DNA of 64,000 bases from Kineosporia aurantiaca JCM 3230. GTDB lineage: Bacteria > Actinomycetota > Actinomycetes > Actinomycetales > Kineosporiaceae. Where the stretch lies: NCBI GenBank assembly GCA_000719025.1, contig JODP01000013.1, positions 310,001 through 374,000 on the forward strand. Direction: 5' to 3'. Position numbers and translations under genes: made by a program. The notes under the pieces were generated by a model. The model was not told the origin of the DNA and did not search any database. It saw only the letters and a list, made by a program, of their open reading frames with translations. Shown here piece by piece: positions 9,089 through 18,572 of the stretch. Numbering within the stretch: the first letter of the stretch is position 1; every line of letters begins with the position of its first letter.

Positions 9089-11052
9089 CAGGAGTTCCTC
9101 CCCGTGCCCGACGTGGTGACATGGTCCTGGGTGGCTGGGCCGCCGGGATCACCCTGATCCTTGCGGGCCGCGGCCGCGCGCCGGGCCGCGATGCTGCCCT
9201 CGGACCGGTCCACGGCCCCCTCGGCCGTCGCGACCGCGGGACGGACCCGGCCGCGGCCGGCGTAACTGGCGGGCCGGCCGAGCTGGCTGGCGCTGAATCC
9301 GGACAAGGTGTGCCCGGAACGGAAGAAGTGCATCCGCGACAGCAGCACCACCGCGGGCTTGGTGAACAGGAAGACCACCACGAGGTCGATCAGCGTAGTC
9401 AGGCCCAGGGTGAACGCGAAGCCCCGGACGTTGCCGACGGTGACCAGGTAGAGCACGACGGCGGCCAGGAAGTTGACCGCGTCCGAAGCCAGGATGGTGC
9501 GCTGGGCCCGGCTCCAGCCGGCCTCCACCGCGGAGGCCAGGGGCCTGCCCTCGCGGACCTCGTCGCGAACGCGTTCGAAGTACACGATGAACGAGTCCGC
9601 GGTGATACCGATGGCCACGATCAGACCGGTCACCCCGGCCAGACTCAGCCGGTAGCCCTCGGTCTCACCGAGCAGCACGACCAGGCCGTAGGTCAGGCCA
9701 CCGGCCACCGCGAGGCTGAGGATGGTGACCAGCCCGAGGGCCCGGTACTGCAGCAACGAGTAGAAGACGACCAGGATCAGACCGATCAGGCCGGCCAGCA
9801 GCCCGCGCTGCAGCTGTTCCCCACCGAGCAGGGCGGAGATCTGGTCCTCGGTCTGCACCTGGAAGGAGATCGGCAGCGAGCCGAACTTCAGCTGCTGGGC
9901 CAGCGTCTGGGCCGAGGCCTGGGTGAAGTTGCCGGAGATCTCGGCCTCACCGTTGGTGATCGCCGAGTTCGTGGTCGGGGCCGAGACGACCAGCGAGTCC
10001 AGCACGATGGCGAACTGGTTCTGCGCCCCGGTCAGCTGGATCAGCCGCTGGGTGACCTGGGAGAACTTCTTCGAGCCGGCCCCGTTGAACTTGAGGTTGA
10101 CCACCCAGGCGCCGGTCGAGAAACCCTGGCTGTTGGCCTGCAGGCCGGCGGTGGCGTCGGAGATGTCCGAACCGGGCACCTCGACCGGGCCGAGGATGTA
10201 CTTGGTCAGGCCGTCGGTGTCACAGGTGACCATCGGCTTGGTCGGGTCGGCGGAACTGCTCTGGATCTTCGACGGGTCCGCGCAGGTCTCGGCCGTGTAG
10301 GCGTTGTAGATCTTCTCGGTGATCTGCGACAGGTCCGAGGCCGTACCGGTCGACGCGTCGGTGGTCGGGGTGGCGGCCGGCGTGGCCGTCGCCGCGGCCG
10401 TGGGCGCCGCCGATGAGGCCGCCTTGGAGGTCGCCGCCGGGGCCGAGGTGGCCCCCGTGGTGGGCGTGGTGTCGGCCCGCAGCGCCTTCGGGATGATCCG
10501 CTTGTTCTCGTCCGTGGCGGTGGCCGTGGACTTCTTCTCCGTGGCCTTCTCGGAGGCCTTGGCCTTGGTACTGGCCGAGGCCGACGGGCTGGCGGTGGAC
10601 CCGGCGCTGCCGGTGGCCGTCGGGGTCGGCGTGGCGGTGCTGGTCGCGCCGACCGCCTCGGTCACCAGGACCGGGCGGAAGTTCATCTGCGCCGACTGCT
10701 CGACCAGGGCGATCGTCGCCTTGTCCGGGTGGCCGGGCAGGTCGACGGTGATGTTCTTGCCGCCCTGCGTCGTTACCTCGGCCTCGGAGACCCCGGACCC
10801 GTTGACCCGCTGCCGGATCACGTTCACGGCCTCTTTGAGCTGGTCACTGGTCGGGGTGATCTTCGCGCCGTTCAGCGGGGTCGGCTCGAGGATGATCTCG
10901 GTGCCACCCTCGAGGTCCAGAGCCAGTTTCGGCTTGTAGCCACCGTCCGACGTCACCGTGCGGATGCCGATCACGGCGTACACCACGGCCAGGACGACGA
11001 CCAGGAGCAGCAGTGCCCGACCGGGTCGGGAGGCGTTGCTGGATCGTGCCAC
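9088..11052 (-). CDS. secD: Protein translocase subunit SecD, with a long low-complexity insert
   Basis: SecD (654 aa) has an N-terminal helix (LLLLVVVLAVVYAVIGI), the conserved LALDLEGGTEIIL (D..GG) motif near residue 44, the P1 periplasmic region and a C-terminal RND-type five-helix block with GLTGLIVAIGITADSFIVYFERVRDE. Between about residues 135 and 240 there is an insert rich in Ala, Thr, Ser and Pro that splits the P1 domain; such inserts are known to vary in actinobacteria, but this one is long. Transcribed with secF, apt and probably yajC. Confidence 0.97.
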   Translation of the reverse strand: MARSSNASRPGRALLLLVVVLAVVYAVIGIRTVTSDGGYKPKLALDLEGGTEIILEPTPLNGAKITPTSDQLKEAVNVIRQRVNGSGVSEAEVTTQGGKNITVDLPGHPDKATIALVEQSAQMNFRPVLVTEAVGATSTATPTPTATGSAGSTASPSASASTKAKASEKATEKKSTATATDENKRIIPKALRADTTPTTGATSAPAATSKAASSAAPTAAATATPAATPTTDASTGTASDLSQITEKIYNAYTAETCADPSKIQSSSADPTKPMVTCDTDGLTKYILGPVEVPGSDISDATAGLQANSQGFSTGAWVVNLKFNGAGSKKFSQVTQRLIQLTGAQNQFAIVLDSLVVSAPTTNSAITNGEAEISGNFTQASAQTLAQQLKFGSLPISFQVQTEDQISALLGGEQLQRGLLAGLIGLILVVFYSLLQYRALGLVTILSLAVAGGLTYGLVVLLGETEGYRLSLAGVTGLIVAIGITADSFIVYFERVRDEVREGRPLASAVEAGWSRAQRTILASDAVNFLAAVVLYLVTVGNVRGFAFTLGLTTLIDLVVVFLFTKPAVVLLSRMHFFRSGHTLSGFSASQLGRPASYAGRGRVRPAVATAEGAVDRSEGSIAARRAAAARKDQGDPGGPATQDHVTTSGTGRNS

Positions 11053-11119
11053 GGTAGAAGGTCTCTTCTCGTTCTCGAGACGGCTGGCGCCGTCGCAGTC
11101 AGGGCCGGGGTGAGCCGGG

Positions 11120-11584
11120 CTAGCGGCCGTCGGTTCCGGTGGTGCCGGTGCTGCCTTCGGTGACGCCGGGCTCCGGGAGCGCGGCGTAACCGGCCTCGGA
11201 ACGGACGTCTTCGGTGCTCTTGGGCCGGTCGGCGCCCACCGGGTTCACGCCTACCGGGTTCACACCGGCCGGGTCGATCGGGCCGGTGTCCTCAACGGAA
11301 ACAGCCTCGGCGGAGTCCGTGTCCTCGGTCGCGGGCAGCACCTGACCGATCGCCCGCTTGTTCCACCGGGTGTGGACGCCGGGCGCGATCTCCAGCACCA
11401 CCGCGTCGTCCTCCACCGCGACGACCTCGGCGAACAGGCCGGAGGAGGTCATCACCCGGGTGCCGGCCACCAGCGCGTCCTGGGTGGCGGCGAGCTGACG
11501 CTGCTGCTTACGACCGCGGCTCACCATGAACCAGAGCAGGAGCAGGGGAACCGCCAGGATGATCAGTCCCACTTCGTCCCCCAC
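11120..11584 (-). CDS. yajC: Preprotein translocase subunit YajC
   Basis: This is a 154-aa small membrane protein of the SecDF-YajC complex. It has one N-terminal helix (GLIILAVPLLLLWFMV), a basic stretch SRGRKQQRQLAATQDALVAG and the SH3-like core TRVMTSSGLFAEVVAVEDDAVVLEI. GTG 11584 is the first start; GTG 11572 (VGLIILA) is an alternative with a purine-rich GTGGGGGA just upstream. The 60 or so C-terminal residues are an acidic, low-complexity tail including tandem VNPVG units. It is 67 bases upstream of secD. Confidence 0.95.
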   Translation of the reverse strand: MGDEVGLIILAVPLLLLWFMVSRGRKQQRQLAATQDALVAGTRVMTSSGLFAEVVAVEDDAVVLEIAPGVHTRWNKRAIGQVLPATEDTDSAEAVSVEDTGPIDPAGVNPVGVNPVGADRPKSTEDVRSEAGYAALPEPGVTEGSTGTTGTDGR

Positions 11585-11884
11585 TCCGTCAGAGAAGCTG
11601 TCCTCATCGTCCCAACCTCGTGTCCGCCGATGTCCAGAGCCTTCCGTGGCCAGGACCGCCCAAGACGGCAGTGAACCGGTCCTGACGGCGTCCTGGCTGC
11701 CCGTGGCACCAACCGACCATCATGCCCGACCTGGGGCCGCTCGTGAGCACGCATGCTCCCACAACGGACTGGGTGCTCCGTTCACCCGACCCGCGACCAG
11801 GGACGTTCTCCCCGGGTGGGACGGCCAGGAACGCCAGGACGAACGACGAACGGTGCGTCCGGAGTTCCCCTCGACCCGGACCGG
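11585..11884. other. Intergenic region between ruvB and yajC
   Basis: About 300 bases with no supported gene; it must contain the yajC promoter because yajC is read leftward from here. No clear hairpin or operator was seen. Confidence 0.4.
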
Positions 11885-13003
11885 TCAGGTGTCCGGATCG
11901 GGCAGCGGGTCCTGCACCATGCCGGAGCGACTGGTCAGTGTGCTCCCGCCCGCCCCGGCGCCGGTCCAGACGAATCCGGCCGGGGCCGTCAGACCCAGGT
12001 GCTCCCAGGTCGCGGGGGTGGCGATGCGCCCCCGCGGAGTGCGCCCAAGCAGGCCTTCCCGCACCAGGAACGGCTCGGAAACGGTCTCCACCGTCTCCGG
12101 CTCCTCGCCCACCGCCACGGCCAGGGTGGACAGCCCGACCGGACCCCCACCGAACCGCCGGCAGAGCGCCTCGAGCACCGACCGGTCGAGCCGGTCGAGA
12201 CCGCGTTCGTCCACGGCGTAGACCTCGAGGGCGGCCCGCGCGGCGGCCAGGTCCAGAACCCCGCTGCCGCGCACCTGGGCCCAGTCGCGGACCCGGCGCA
12301 GCAGCCGGTTGGAGATCCGCGGGGTGCCTCGCGACCGTCCGGCGATTTCTGCCGCCGCCTCGGCCGTGAGTTCCAGGCTGAGCAGCTCGGCCGACCGTCG
12401 CAGCACCCGCTCCAGCTCGGCCGGGGCGTAGAAGTCGAGGTGCCCGGTGAAGCCGAACCGGTCGCGCAACGGCCCGGGCAGCATGCCCGCCCGGGTGGTG
12501 GCGCCGACCAGGGTGAACGGCGGCAGGTCGAGCGGGATGGCGGTGGCCCCGGGGCCTTTGCCGACGACCACGTCGACCCGGAAGTCCTCCATCGCGACGT
12601 AGAGCATCTCCTCGGCCGGGCGGGCCATCCGGTGGATCTCGTCGAGGAACAGCACCTCGCCCTCGGCCAGCGAGGACAGCACCGCCGCGAGATCGCCCGC
12701 GTGCTGGATGGCCGGCCCGCTGGTGACCCGCAGCGGCGCGTTCAGCTCATGGGCGACGATCATCGCCAGCGTGGTCTTGCCCAGTCCGGGCGGGCCGGAC
12801 AGCAGGATGTGGTCGGGCGCCGTGCCGCGCGCCTTGGCCGCGTCGAGCACCAGGCTGAGCTGCTCGCGCACCACCTGCTGACCGACGAAATCGGCCAGCA
12901 GCTGCGGACGTAGAGCACCGTCGATGACCTGTTCGTCGGCACTGGCCTCCGCGGCCAGCAACTGCAGCGACTCATCGGCCATCGACCGCGGGTCGTCACT
13001 CAT
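11885..13003 (-). CDS. ruvB: Holliday junction branch-migration helicase RuvB
   Basis: RuvB (372 aa) is the AAA+ motor that drives branch migration with RuvA. Walker A GPPGLGKTTLA is at residues 70-80, Walker B LFLDEIHRM at about 118-126, sensor 1 LVGATTRAGML and a C-terminal winged helix with FLVREGLLGRTPRGR. The ATG at 13003 has CGGAGGG six bases upstream. It lies 57 bases after ruvA, in the usual ruvC-ruvA-ruvB order. Confidence 0.98.
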   Translation of the reverse strand: MSDDPRSMADESLQLLAAEASADEQVIDGALRPQLLADFVGQQVVREQLSLVLDAAKARGTAPDHILLSGPPGLGKTTLAMIVAHELNAPLRVTSGPAIQHAGDLAAVLSSLAEGEVLFLDEIHRMARPAEEMLYVAMEDFRVDVVVGKGPGATAIPLDLPPFTLVGATTRAGMLPGPLRDRFGFTGHLDFYAPAELERVLRRSAELLSLELTAEAAAEIAGRSRGTPRISNRLLRRVRDWAQVRGSGVLDLAAARAALEVYAVDERGLDRLDRSVLEALCRRFGGGPVGLSTLAVAVGEEPETVETVSEPFLVREGLLGRTPRGRIATPATWEHLGLTAPAGFVWTGAGAGGSTLTSRSGMVQDPLPDPDT

Positions 13004-13060
13004 GAGCCCTCCGCACCGGACCAGGACCCACGAAGCCCACCACCATCGTCCTCAAACCAC

Positions 13061-13699
13061 TCACCCCGTACGCCCGAGCTGACGCAACGCCGCCCGCAGC
13101 ACCTGAGCCATGTCCGGCGGGGCGCCGTTCTCGTCCAGCGACACCGCCGAGCCCGGCGTGCCGACCACCTTGTCCACCGCGTCCGACGCCGCCTTCGCCG
13201 GCCAGCCCAGCCCGGTCAGCGCGTCCAGCACCTGGTCCCGCCAGCCGCCCGCAGCAACCGGTTTCGCAGCGTCGGCCACCACTGCCGAGCCCCCGCTGGG
13301 CGCCCCCAGCCGATCGGTCAGCTCCAGCACGATCCGCTGGGCGCCCTTACGGCCGATGCCCGGCACCTTCATCAGAGCGGTCAGATCCTGCTGGGCGACG
13401 GCCAGCCGCAGCCCCTCCGGCGTGTGCACGGCGAGCATGGCCAGCGCGAGCCGGGGCCCGATGCCGGAGACGGTCTGGACGATCTCGAAGACGTCCCGCT
13501 CATCGGCGTTGGCGAAGCCGAACAGGGTCAGCGAGTCCTCCCGCACCACCATGCTGGTGGCCAGCTCGGCCTCCTGCCCGGACCGCAGCTCGGCCAGGGT
13601 GCCCGGGGTGGCCTGGACCATCAGCCCGACCCCGCCGACCTCGACCACCACCGAGTCCAGCCGGACGGCCGCCACCCGCCCACGCAACGACGCGATCAC
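13061..13699 (-). CDS. ruvA: Holliday junction DNA-binding protein RuvA
   Basis: RuvA (212 aa) forms the tetramer that holds the four-way junction for RuvB and RuvC. It starts at GTG 13699 (VIASLRGRV), with AGGAG seven bases upstream. The OB-fold N-terminus, two helix-hairpin-helix motifs (VSGIGPRLALAML and VPGIGRKGAQRIVLEL) and a C-terminal RuvB-binding domain after a variable linker are all present. Confidence 0.97.
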   Translation of the reverse strand: MIASLRGRVAAVRLDSVVVEVGGVGLMVQATPGTLAELRSGQEAELATSMVVREDSLTLFGFANADERDVFEIVQTVSGIGPRLALAMLAVHTPEGLRLAVAQQDLTALMKVPGIGRKGAQRIVLELTDRLGAPSGGSAVVADAAKPVAAGGWRDQVLDALTGLGWPAKAASDAVDKVVGTPGSAVSLDENGAPPDMAQVLRAALRQLGRTG

Positions 13700-13802
13700 C
13701 GCGACTCCTCAAACTCCGAACATCTGTACGAGGAGGAAATCTAGCCGGACCCACCGACAGAACCCGACAAGCCACCCGCCCCGGCGCGCCCCGGAACCCG
13801 GC

Positions 13803-14381
13803 TCACCGCGCCCGGCTGCTCTTCTTCGAGGCCTCGATCGCCGCCACCCAGGCCTGCTGCGCCCGGGTCGCCCCTCCCCCGGCCTTCCCGGCCGGCAGCA
13901 CCGCCGCCGTCCCGTCCCGCCACAGGTGGCAGATGGCCAGCGCCAGCGCGTCCGCCGCATCGGCCGGGCGCGGCGCCTCGGCGAGCTGCAGGATCCGCTG
14001 CACCATGGCCGTGACCTGCGCCTTGTCGGCCCGGCCGGATCCGGTCACGGCCGCCTTCACCTCCGACGGCGTGTGCATCACCACCGGGATGTCGCGCCGC
14101 GCCGCGGCCAGCACGGTGATCCCCGCGGCCTGGGCGGTGCCCATCACCGTGGACACGTTGTTCTGCGCGAACACCCGCTCGACCGCCACCACGTCCGGGC
14201 GGACCTGATCCAGCCAGCCCTCGACGGCGTCGCTGATCCCCAGCAGCCGGGCCCCCAGGGAGTGGTCGGCGGGGGTGCGGATGACGTCCACCGCGACCAT
14301 CCGGGCCCGGCGACCGGGCAGGCCGTCGACCACGCCCAGACCGCAGCGGGTCAGACCGGGGTCGACGCCGAGAACACGCAT
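13803..14381 (-). CDS. ruvC: Crossover junction endodeoxyribonuclease RuvC
   Basis: RuvC (192 aa) cuts Holliday junctions. The four acidic catalytic residues are visible: D7 in MRVLGVDPG, E68 in VVAVERVFAQNN, and D141/D144 in the PADAADALALAICH block. ATG 14381 is the only sensible start. It is the first gene of the ruvCAB group on the minus strand and is separated from yebC by a terminator-like hairpin. Confidence 0.97.
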   Translation of the reverse strand: MRVLGVDPGLTRCGLGVVDGLPGRRARMVAVDVIRTPADHSLGARLLGISDAVEGWLDQVRPDVVAVERVFAQNNVSTVMGTAQAAGITVLAAARRDIPVVMHTPSEVKAAVTGSGRADKAQVTAMVQRILQLAEAPRPADAADALALAICHLWRDGTAAVLPAGKAGGGATRAQQAWVAAIEASKKSSRAR

Positions 14382-14405
14382 GAAGCCACCATCACAGCCA
14401 AAACG

Positions 14406-14437
14406 GAACCAGGCCGGGGCGACACCCGGCCTGGTTC
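14406..14437 (-). terminator. Probable intrinsic terminator after the YebC-family gene
   Basis: A perfect 13-bp inverted repeat (GAACCAGGCCGGG and its complement) with a 6-base loop lies just past the stop of the YebC gene. Read on the minus strand it is followed by CGTTTTGG, a short U-run. It separates the YebC gene from ruvC. Confidence 0.7.
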
Positions 14438-14458
14438 AGGAGAAGCACGAGAAAAACA

Positions 14459-15217
14459 TCACTCGGCGTCGACGAGCGCCATCACGTCGTCCGGCACGTC
14501 GAAGTTGGCGTAGACGTTCTGCACGTCGTCGCAGTCCTCCAGCGCGTCGATCAGCTTGAACACCTTGCGCGCGCCCTCCTCGTCGAGGGGGACGTTCATC
14601 GTCGGCACGAACTGGGCCTCGGCCGAGTCGTAGTCGATCGACGCGTCCTGCAGGGCGGTGCGCACGGCGACCAGGTCGGTGGCCTCGCTCAGCACCTCGA
14701 AGATCTCGCCCTGGTCGTTGACCTCCTCGGCGCCGGCCTCGAGGACCGCGCCGAGCACGTCGTCCTCACCCAGCGCGTCGGTCTTCGGCACGATCACGAC
14801 GCCCTTGCGGTTGAACAGGTACGCCACGCTGCCCGGGTCGGCCATCGCGCCGTTGTTCCGGCTCATCGCGGTGCGGACCTCCATCGCGGCCCGGTTGCGG
14901 TTGTCCGACAGGCACTCGATCAGCAGGGCGACGCCGTTCGGGCCGTACCCCTCGTACATGATCGTCTGGTAGTCGGCCCCGCCGCCCTCGGCACCGGACC
15001 CGCGCTTGACCGCGTTGTCGATGTTGTGGTTCGGCACCGACGACTTCTTCGCCTTCTGGATGGCGTCGTACAAGGTCGGGTTGCCGCCCGGGTCACCGCC
15101 ACCGGTGCGGGCCGCGACCTCGATGTTCTTGATCAGCTTGGCGAACATCTTGCCGCGCTTGGCATCGACCACGGCCTTCTTGTGCTTGGTGGTGGCCCAC
15201 TTGGAATGGCCGGACAT
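14459..15217 (-). CDS. YebC/PmpR (TACO1) family regulatory protein
   Basis: The 252-aa protein starts at ATG 15217 (MSGHSKWATTKHKK), with GGGAGG seven bases upstream; nine residues of open frame before it are not used. The family signature GHSKWATTKHKKAVVDAKRGK and YEGYGPNGVALLIE are clear. YebC/TACO1 proteins were first described as DNA-binding regulators and more recently as helpers of translation through difficult proline stretches. The gene sits upstream of ruvC, the usual position in actinobacteria. Confidence 0.95.
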   Translation of the reverse strand: MSGHSKWATTKHKKAVVDAKRGKMFAKLIKNIEVAARTGGGDPGGNPTLYDAIQKAKKSSVPNHNIDNAVKRGSGAEGGGADYQTIMYEGYGPNGVALLIECLSDNRNRAAMEVRTAMSRNNGAMADPGSVAYLFNRKGVVIVPKTDALGEDDVLGAVLEAGAEEVNDQGEIFEVLSEATDLVAVRTALQDASIDYDSAEAQFVPTMNVPLDEEGARKVFKLIDALEDCDDVQNVYANFDVPDDVMALVDAE

Positions 15218-15271
15218 CGGGTCGCCTCCCGTTACGCAAATCAATCAGAAACCAAAGCTCAGCCAGCAATC

Positions 15272-16741
15272 CTACCCATGAGCAGGACTGCCCTGGCGCA
15301 CCGCCGGGCTCACGTCGGCCGGACCGGAGCCCGGGGCCGCCAGCGACCGGGCCGCGCGTTCGGCGCTGGCCCGGGCCCAGGGCCCGGAGGACGCGATGCC
15401 GAAAACCAGGGCCAGGAACGCACACCCGGCCACCACCCACCAGCCCGCATGGGCGGCCTGGAGAAGGTGCGAGCCGCCCCCGAGCCGGGCGGTGTACACC
15501 GATCCGACCACCGCGATCCCCACGGTCGTGCCGGTCTGCCGGCTGGTCGAGGTGACCGCCGCGGCCAGTCCGGCCTGCGACGGCGGCATCCCGGAGACCG
15601 CGGTGTTGGTGATCGGCGCGTTGATCATGCCGAACCCGATCCCGAACACGGTGTAGGCCACGAAGAGCAGGGCCACCGGCCGCCCGGGATCCACGAGGGA
15701 AAGCGTCACCGTGCCCAGGAACATTCCCAGGCCCCCGATGATCAGCGAGGGCCGGGTGCCGTACTGGCCGACCATCCGTCCCGAGACCGGCGACAGCAGC
15801 ATCACCACGACTGCCATCGGCAGCAGGTACACCCCGGCCCGGAGCGGGGACAGCCCCAGGTCGTGCTGCAGGTAGAGGGTGTTGACGAAGAGGAAGCCGG
15901 CGAACGCGGCGAAGGCGCAGACCGCGATCAGGGTGGCGCCGGAGAAGGTCGCGCTCCGGAAGAACCGCACGTCCAGCAGCGGCTCGACCCGCCGCCGTTC
16001 GTACCGGACCAGGGTGAGGGCCGAGAGCGCGGAGACCACCAGCAGGCCGATCACCAGCGGCGAGCTCCAGCCCAGGTGCGGCACCTCGATGATCGAGTAG
16101 ATCAGGGTGGCCAGGGTCAGGATCACCAGCAGCTGACCGGCCGGGTCGACCCGCCGGGCCCGGGCGGCCCGGGACTCGGGCACGAACAGTGCGGTCAGGA
16201 CGATCGCCAGCAGGCCGATCGGGATGTTGATGATGAAGATCCAGCGCCAGCCCACGGTGTCGACCAGGAAACCGCCGAGGATCGGGCCGAGGGCGATGCT
16301 CACCCCGACCACCGCCCCCCAGACGCCGATCGCCCGGGCCCGCTCCTGCCGCTCGGTGAACACGTTGGTGACGATCGAGAGGGCGACCGGGTTGAGCATC
16401 GAGCCGCCCACCCCCTGCAGTGCCCGGAAGGCGATCAGCCAGCCCAGGTCCGGGGCGATGCTGCAGAGCCCGGAGGCGATCACGAAGATCACCAGGCCGG
16501 TCTGGAAGGTGCGGCGCCGGCCGAGCCGGTCGCCGGTCGAGCCGGACAGCATCAGCAGGCTGGCCAGCACCAGGGTGTAGGCGTCGAGCGCCCACTGCAG
16601 GCCGGAGACCGAGGAGCCGAGGTCGTCCTGGAGGGAGGGCAGGGCGACGTTCAGCACCGTGGTCTCGAGGCCGACGATCAGTAGGCTCATGCAGCAGATC
16701 GCCAGCACCAGGTAGCGGCGGCGGGGACTCAGGTCGGGCAT
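15272..16741 (-). CDS. MFS transporter, DHA2 (EmrB/QacA) 14-helix drug exporter
   Basis: This 489-aa membrane protein has about 14 predicted helices. Motif A is GDRLGRRRTFQ after helix 2 and the exporter motif GGSMLNPVALSIV and GPILGGFLVDTVGWRWIFIINIP in part (IGLLAIV follows) are typical of DHA2. It probably exports drugs or metabolites by proton antiport; the substrate is unknown. It is inserted between the YebC gene and pdxT, which are otherwise close neighbours in related genomes. No regulator is adjacent. Confidence 0.92.
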   Translation of the reverse strand: MPDLSPRRRYLVLAICCMSLLIVGLETTVLNVALPSLQDDLGSSVSGLQWALDAYTLVLASLLMLSGSTGDRLGRRRTFQTGLVIFVIASGLCSIAPDLGWLIAFRALQGVGGSMLNPVALSIVTNVFTERQERARAIGVWGAVVGVSIALGPILGGFLVDTVGWRWIFIINIPIGLLAIVLTALFVPESRAARARRVDPAGQLLVILTLATLIYSIIEVPHLGWSSPLVIGLLVVSALSALTLVRYERRRVEPLLDVRFFRSATFSGATLIAVCAFAAFAGFLFVNTLYLQHDLGLSPLRAGVYLLPMAVVVMLLSPVSGRMVGQYGTRPSLIIGGLGMFLGTVTLSLVDPGRPVALLFVAYTVFGIGFGMINAPITNTAVSGMPPSQAGLAAAVTSTSRQTGTTVGIAVVGSVYTARLGGGSHLLQAAHAGWWVVAGCAFLALVFGIASSGPWARASAERAARSLAAPGSGPADVSPAVRQGSPAHG

Positions 16742-16904
16742 GGGAGCTCTCGTTCGGCCGGATCAGCGCAGGTAAGACGGTTCGTTACCCAGGCTAACCA
16801 ACCAGGACCGGGCGTCCTCTGTTCCCTATCCCCGCCGAATCACCGCCGAATCGCCGGAAGGGTGACCTCCCGGCGACACTCGGGGCCACCAGGAGCAATG
16901 GACG

Positions 16905-17525
16905 TCAGCGGTTGGCCTGGGTCTTCTCGGCGTGGTCGGTGACCATTGCGGCGAACAACCGATGGACGCGGAGGTCACCGGTGATCTCCGGGTGGAACGA
17001 GGTGGCCAGCAGGTTTCCCTGACGGACGGCGACCGCGGGCTGACCGTCGGAAGAGACCCGCGCCAGAACCGCTACCCCGGCCCCAACCTTCTCGACCCAG
17101 GGCGCCCGGATGAAGACGGCGTGCACCGGCCCACCCTCGACCCCGGTGAAGTCCAGGTCGGCCTCGAACGAGTCCACCTGCCGGCCGAACGCGTTGCGTC
17201 GGACGGTGATGTCCAGCCCGCCGAGCGTCTGCTGGCCGGGCGCGGTGTCGACGACCCGGTCGGCCAGCATGATCATCCCGGCGCACGAGCCGTAGGCGGG
17301 CAGGCCCGCGCGCAGCAGGGCCAGCAACGGCTCCCGCAGCTCGAAAATCCGGGTCAGCTTGTCGATCGTGGTCGACTCACCGCCCGGGATGACGATTCCG
17401 GACAGGCCCTCGAGCTCCGAGGGCCGGCGCACCGCCCGCACCTGGGCACCCACCGAAGCAAGCGCGGCCAGGTGCTCGCGGAAATCCCCCTGCAGCGCCA
17501 GGACCCCGACGACCGGGGTGCTCAC
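16905..17525 (-). CDS. pdxT: Pyridoxal 5'-phosphate synthase glutaminase subunit PdxT
   Basis: PdxT (206 aa) releases ammonia from glutamine for PdxS. The class I glutaminase triad is visible: nucleophile cysteine in AYGSCAGMI and the histidine/glutamate pair in ATSFHPEITGD. GVLALQGDFREH and IPGGESTT are family signatures. GTG 17525 overlaps the pdxS stop (GTGA), so the two are translated together. Confidence 0.98.
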   Translation of the reverse strand: MSTPVVGVLALQGDFREHLAALASVGAQVRAVRRPSELEGLSGIVIPGGESTTIDKLTRIFELREPLLALLRAGLPAYGSCAGMIMLADRVVDTAPGQQTLGGLDITVRRNAFGRQVDSFEADLDFTGVEGGPVHAVFIRAPWVEKVGAGVAVLARVSSDGQPAVAVRQGNLLATSFHPEITGDLRVHRLFAAMVTDHAEKTQANR

Positions 17526-18436
17526 CAGCCGCGCTCGGCGAGCCGGTGCGGCTGCGGGATCGCGTCCACGGTGATCCCGACCATCGCCTCGCCGAGCCCG
17601 CGGGAGACCTTGGCGATCACGTCCGGGTCGTCGTGGAAGGTGGTGGCCTTGACGATCGCCTCGGCCCGGGCGACGGGGTTGCCGGACTTGAAGATGCCGG
17701 AGCCGACGAACACCCCGTCCGCCCCGAGCTGCATCATCATCGCCGCGTCGGACGGGGTGGCGATACCGCCGGCGGTGAACAGCACCACCGGCAGCTTCCC
17801 GGTCTTCGCGATCTCCCGGACCAGCTCCAGCGGCGCCTGCAGCTCCTTCGCCGCCACGTACAGCTCGTCCTCGCTCAGGCTCGTGAGCCGGCGCAGCTCA
17901 GCGCCGATCGTGCGCATGTGGGTGGTGGCGTTGGAGACGTCCCCGGTGCCGGCCTCACCCTTGGAACGGATCATCGCCGCGCCCTCGGAGATCCGGCGCA
18001 ACGCCTCGCCCAGGTTGGTGGCGCCGCAGACGAACGGCACCGTGAACTTCCACTTGTCGATGTGGTGGGCGTAGTCGGCCGGGGTCAGCACCTCGGACTC
18101 GTCGATGTAGTCGACCCCGAGCGACTGCAGCACCTGGGCCTCGACGAAGTGCCCGATCCGGGCCTTGGCCATCACCGGGATGGAGACCGCGGCCTGGATC
18201 CCGTCGATCATGTCCGGGTCGCTCATCCGGACCACGCCGCCCTGGGCCCGGATGTCGGCGGGCACCCGCTCCAGCGCCATCACCGCCACCGCCCCGGCGT
18301 CCTCGGCGATCCGCGCCTGGTCGGGGGTGACCACGTCCATGATCACCCCGCCCTTGAGCATCTCGGCCATCCCCCGCTTCACCAGGCCGGTACCGGTGAC
18401 CGCGGCGGAGACGGAAGGAGCAGGGCTGTCAGACAC
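17522..18436 (-). CDS. pdxS: Pyridoxal 5'-phosphate synthase lyase subunit PdxS
   Basis: PdxS (304 aa) condenses a pentose phosphate, glyceraldehyde 3-phosphate and ammonia into vitamin B6. The start is GTG 18436, with GAGG six bases upstream; the 39 codons of open frame before it carry no signal. Signatures are KRGMAEMLKGGVIMDVV, the YIDESEVLTPAD region and VPFVCGATNLGEALRRI, with GGIATPSDAAMMMQLGADGVF near the end. The catalytic lysines are retained by these motifs. Confidence 0.98.
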   Translation of the reverse strand: MSDSPAPSVSAAVTGTGLVKRGMAEMLKGGVIMDVVTPDQARIAEDAGAVAVMALERVPADIRAQGGVVRMSDPDMIDGIQAAVSIPVMAKARIGHFVEAQVLQSLGVDYIDESEVLTPADYAHHIDKWKFTVPFVCGATNLGEALRRISEGAAMIRSKGEAGTGDVSNATTHMRTIGAELRRLTSLSEDELYVAAKELQAPLELVREIAKTGKLPVVLFTAGGIATPSDAAMMMQLGADGVFVGSGIFKSGNPVARAEAIVKATTFHDDPDVIAKVSRGLGEAMVGITVDAIPQPHRLAERGW

Positions 18437-18572
18437 AGGAAACCTCACACGACGGCGGCAGGAGCGGACGAGACCAGCGGTCATGCTAGGCCGTGGCCAC
18501 CCCGGTCTCGCGGGCCAATCGCACCGCACTGGCCTGCCCATTGGATCGGCCACCGGCGCCCGGCGACCGGGA

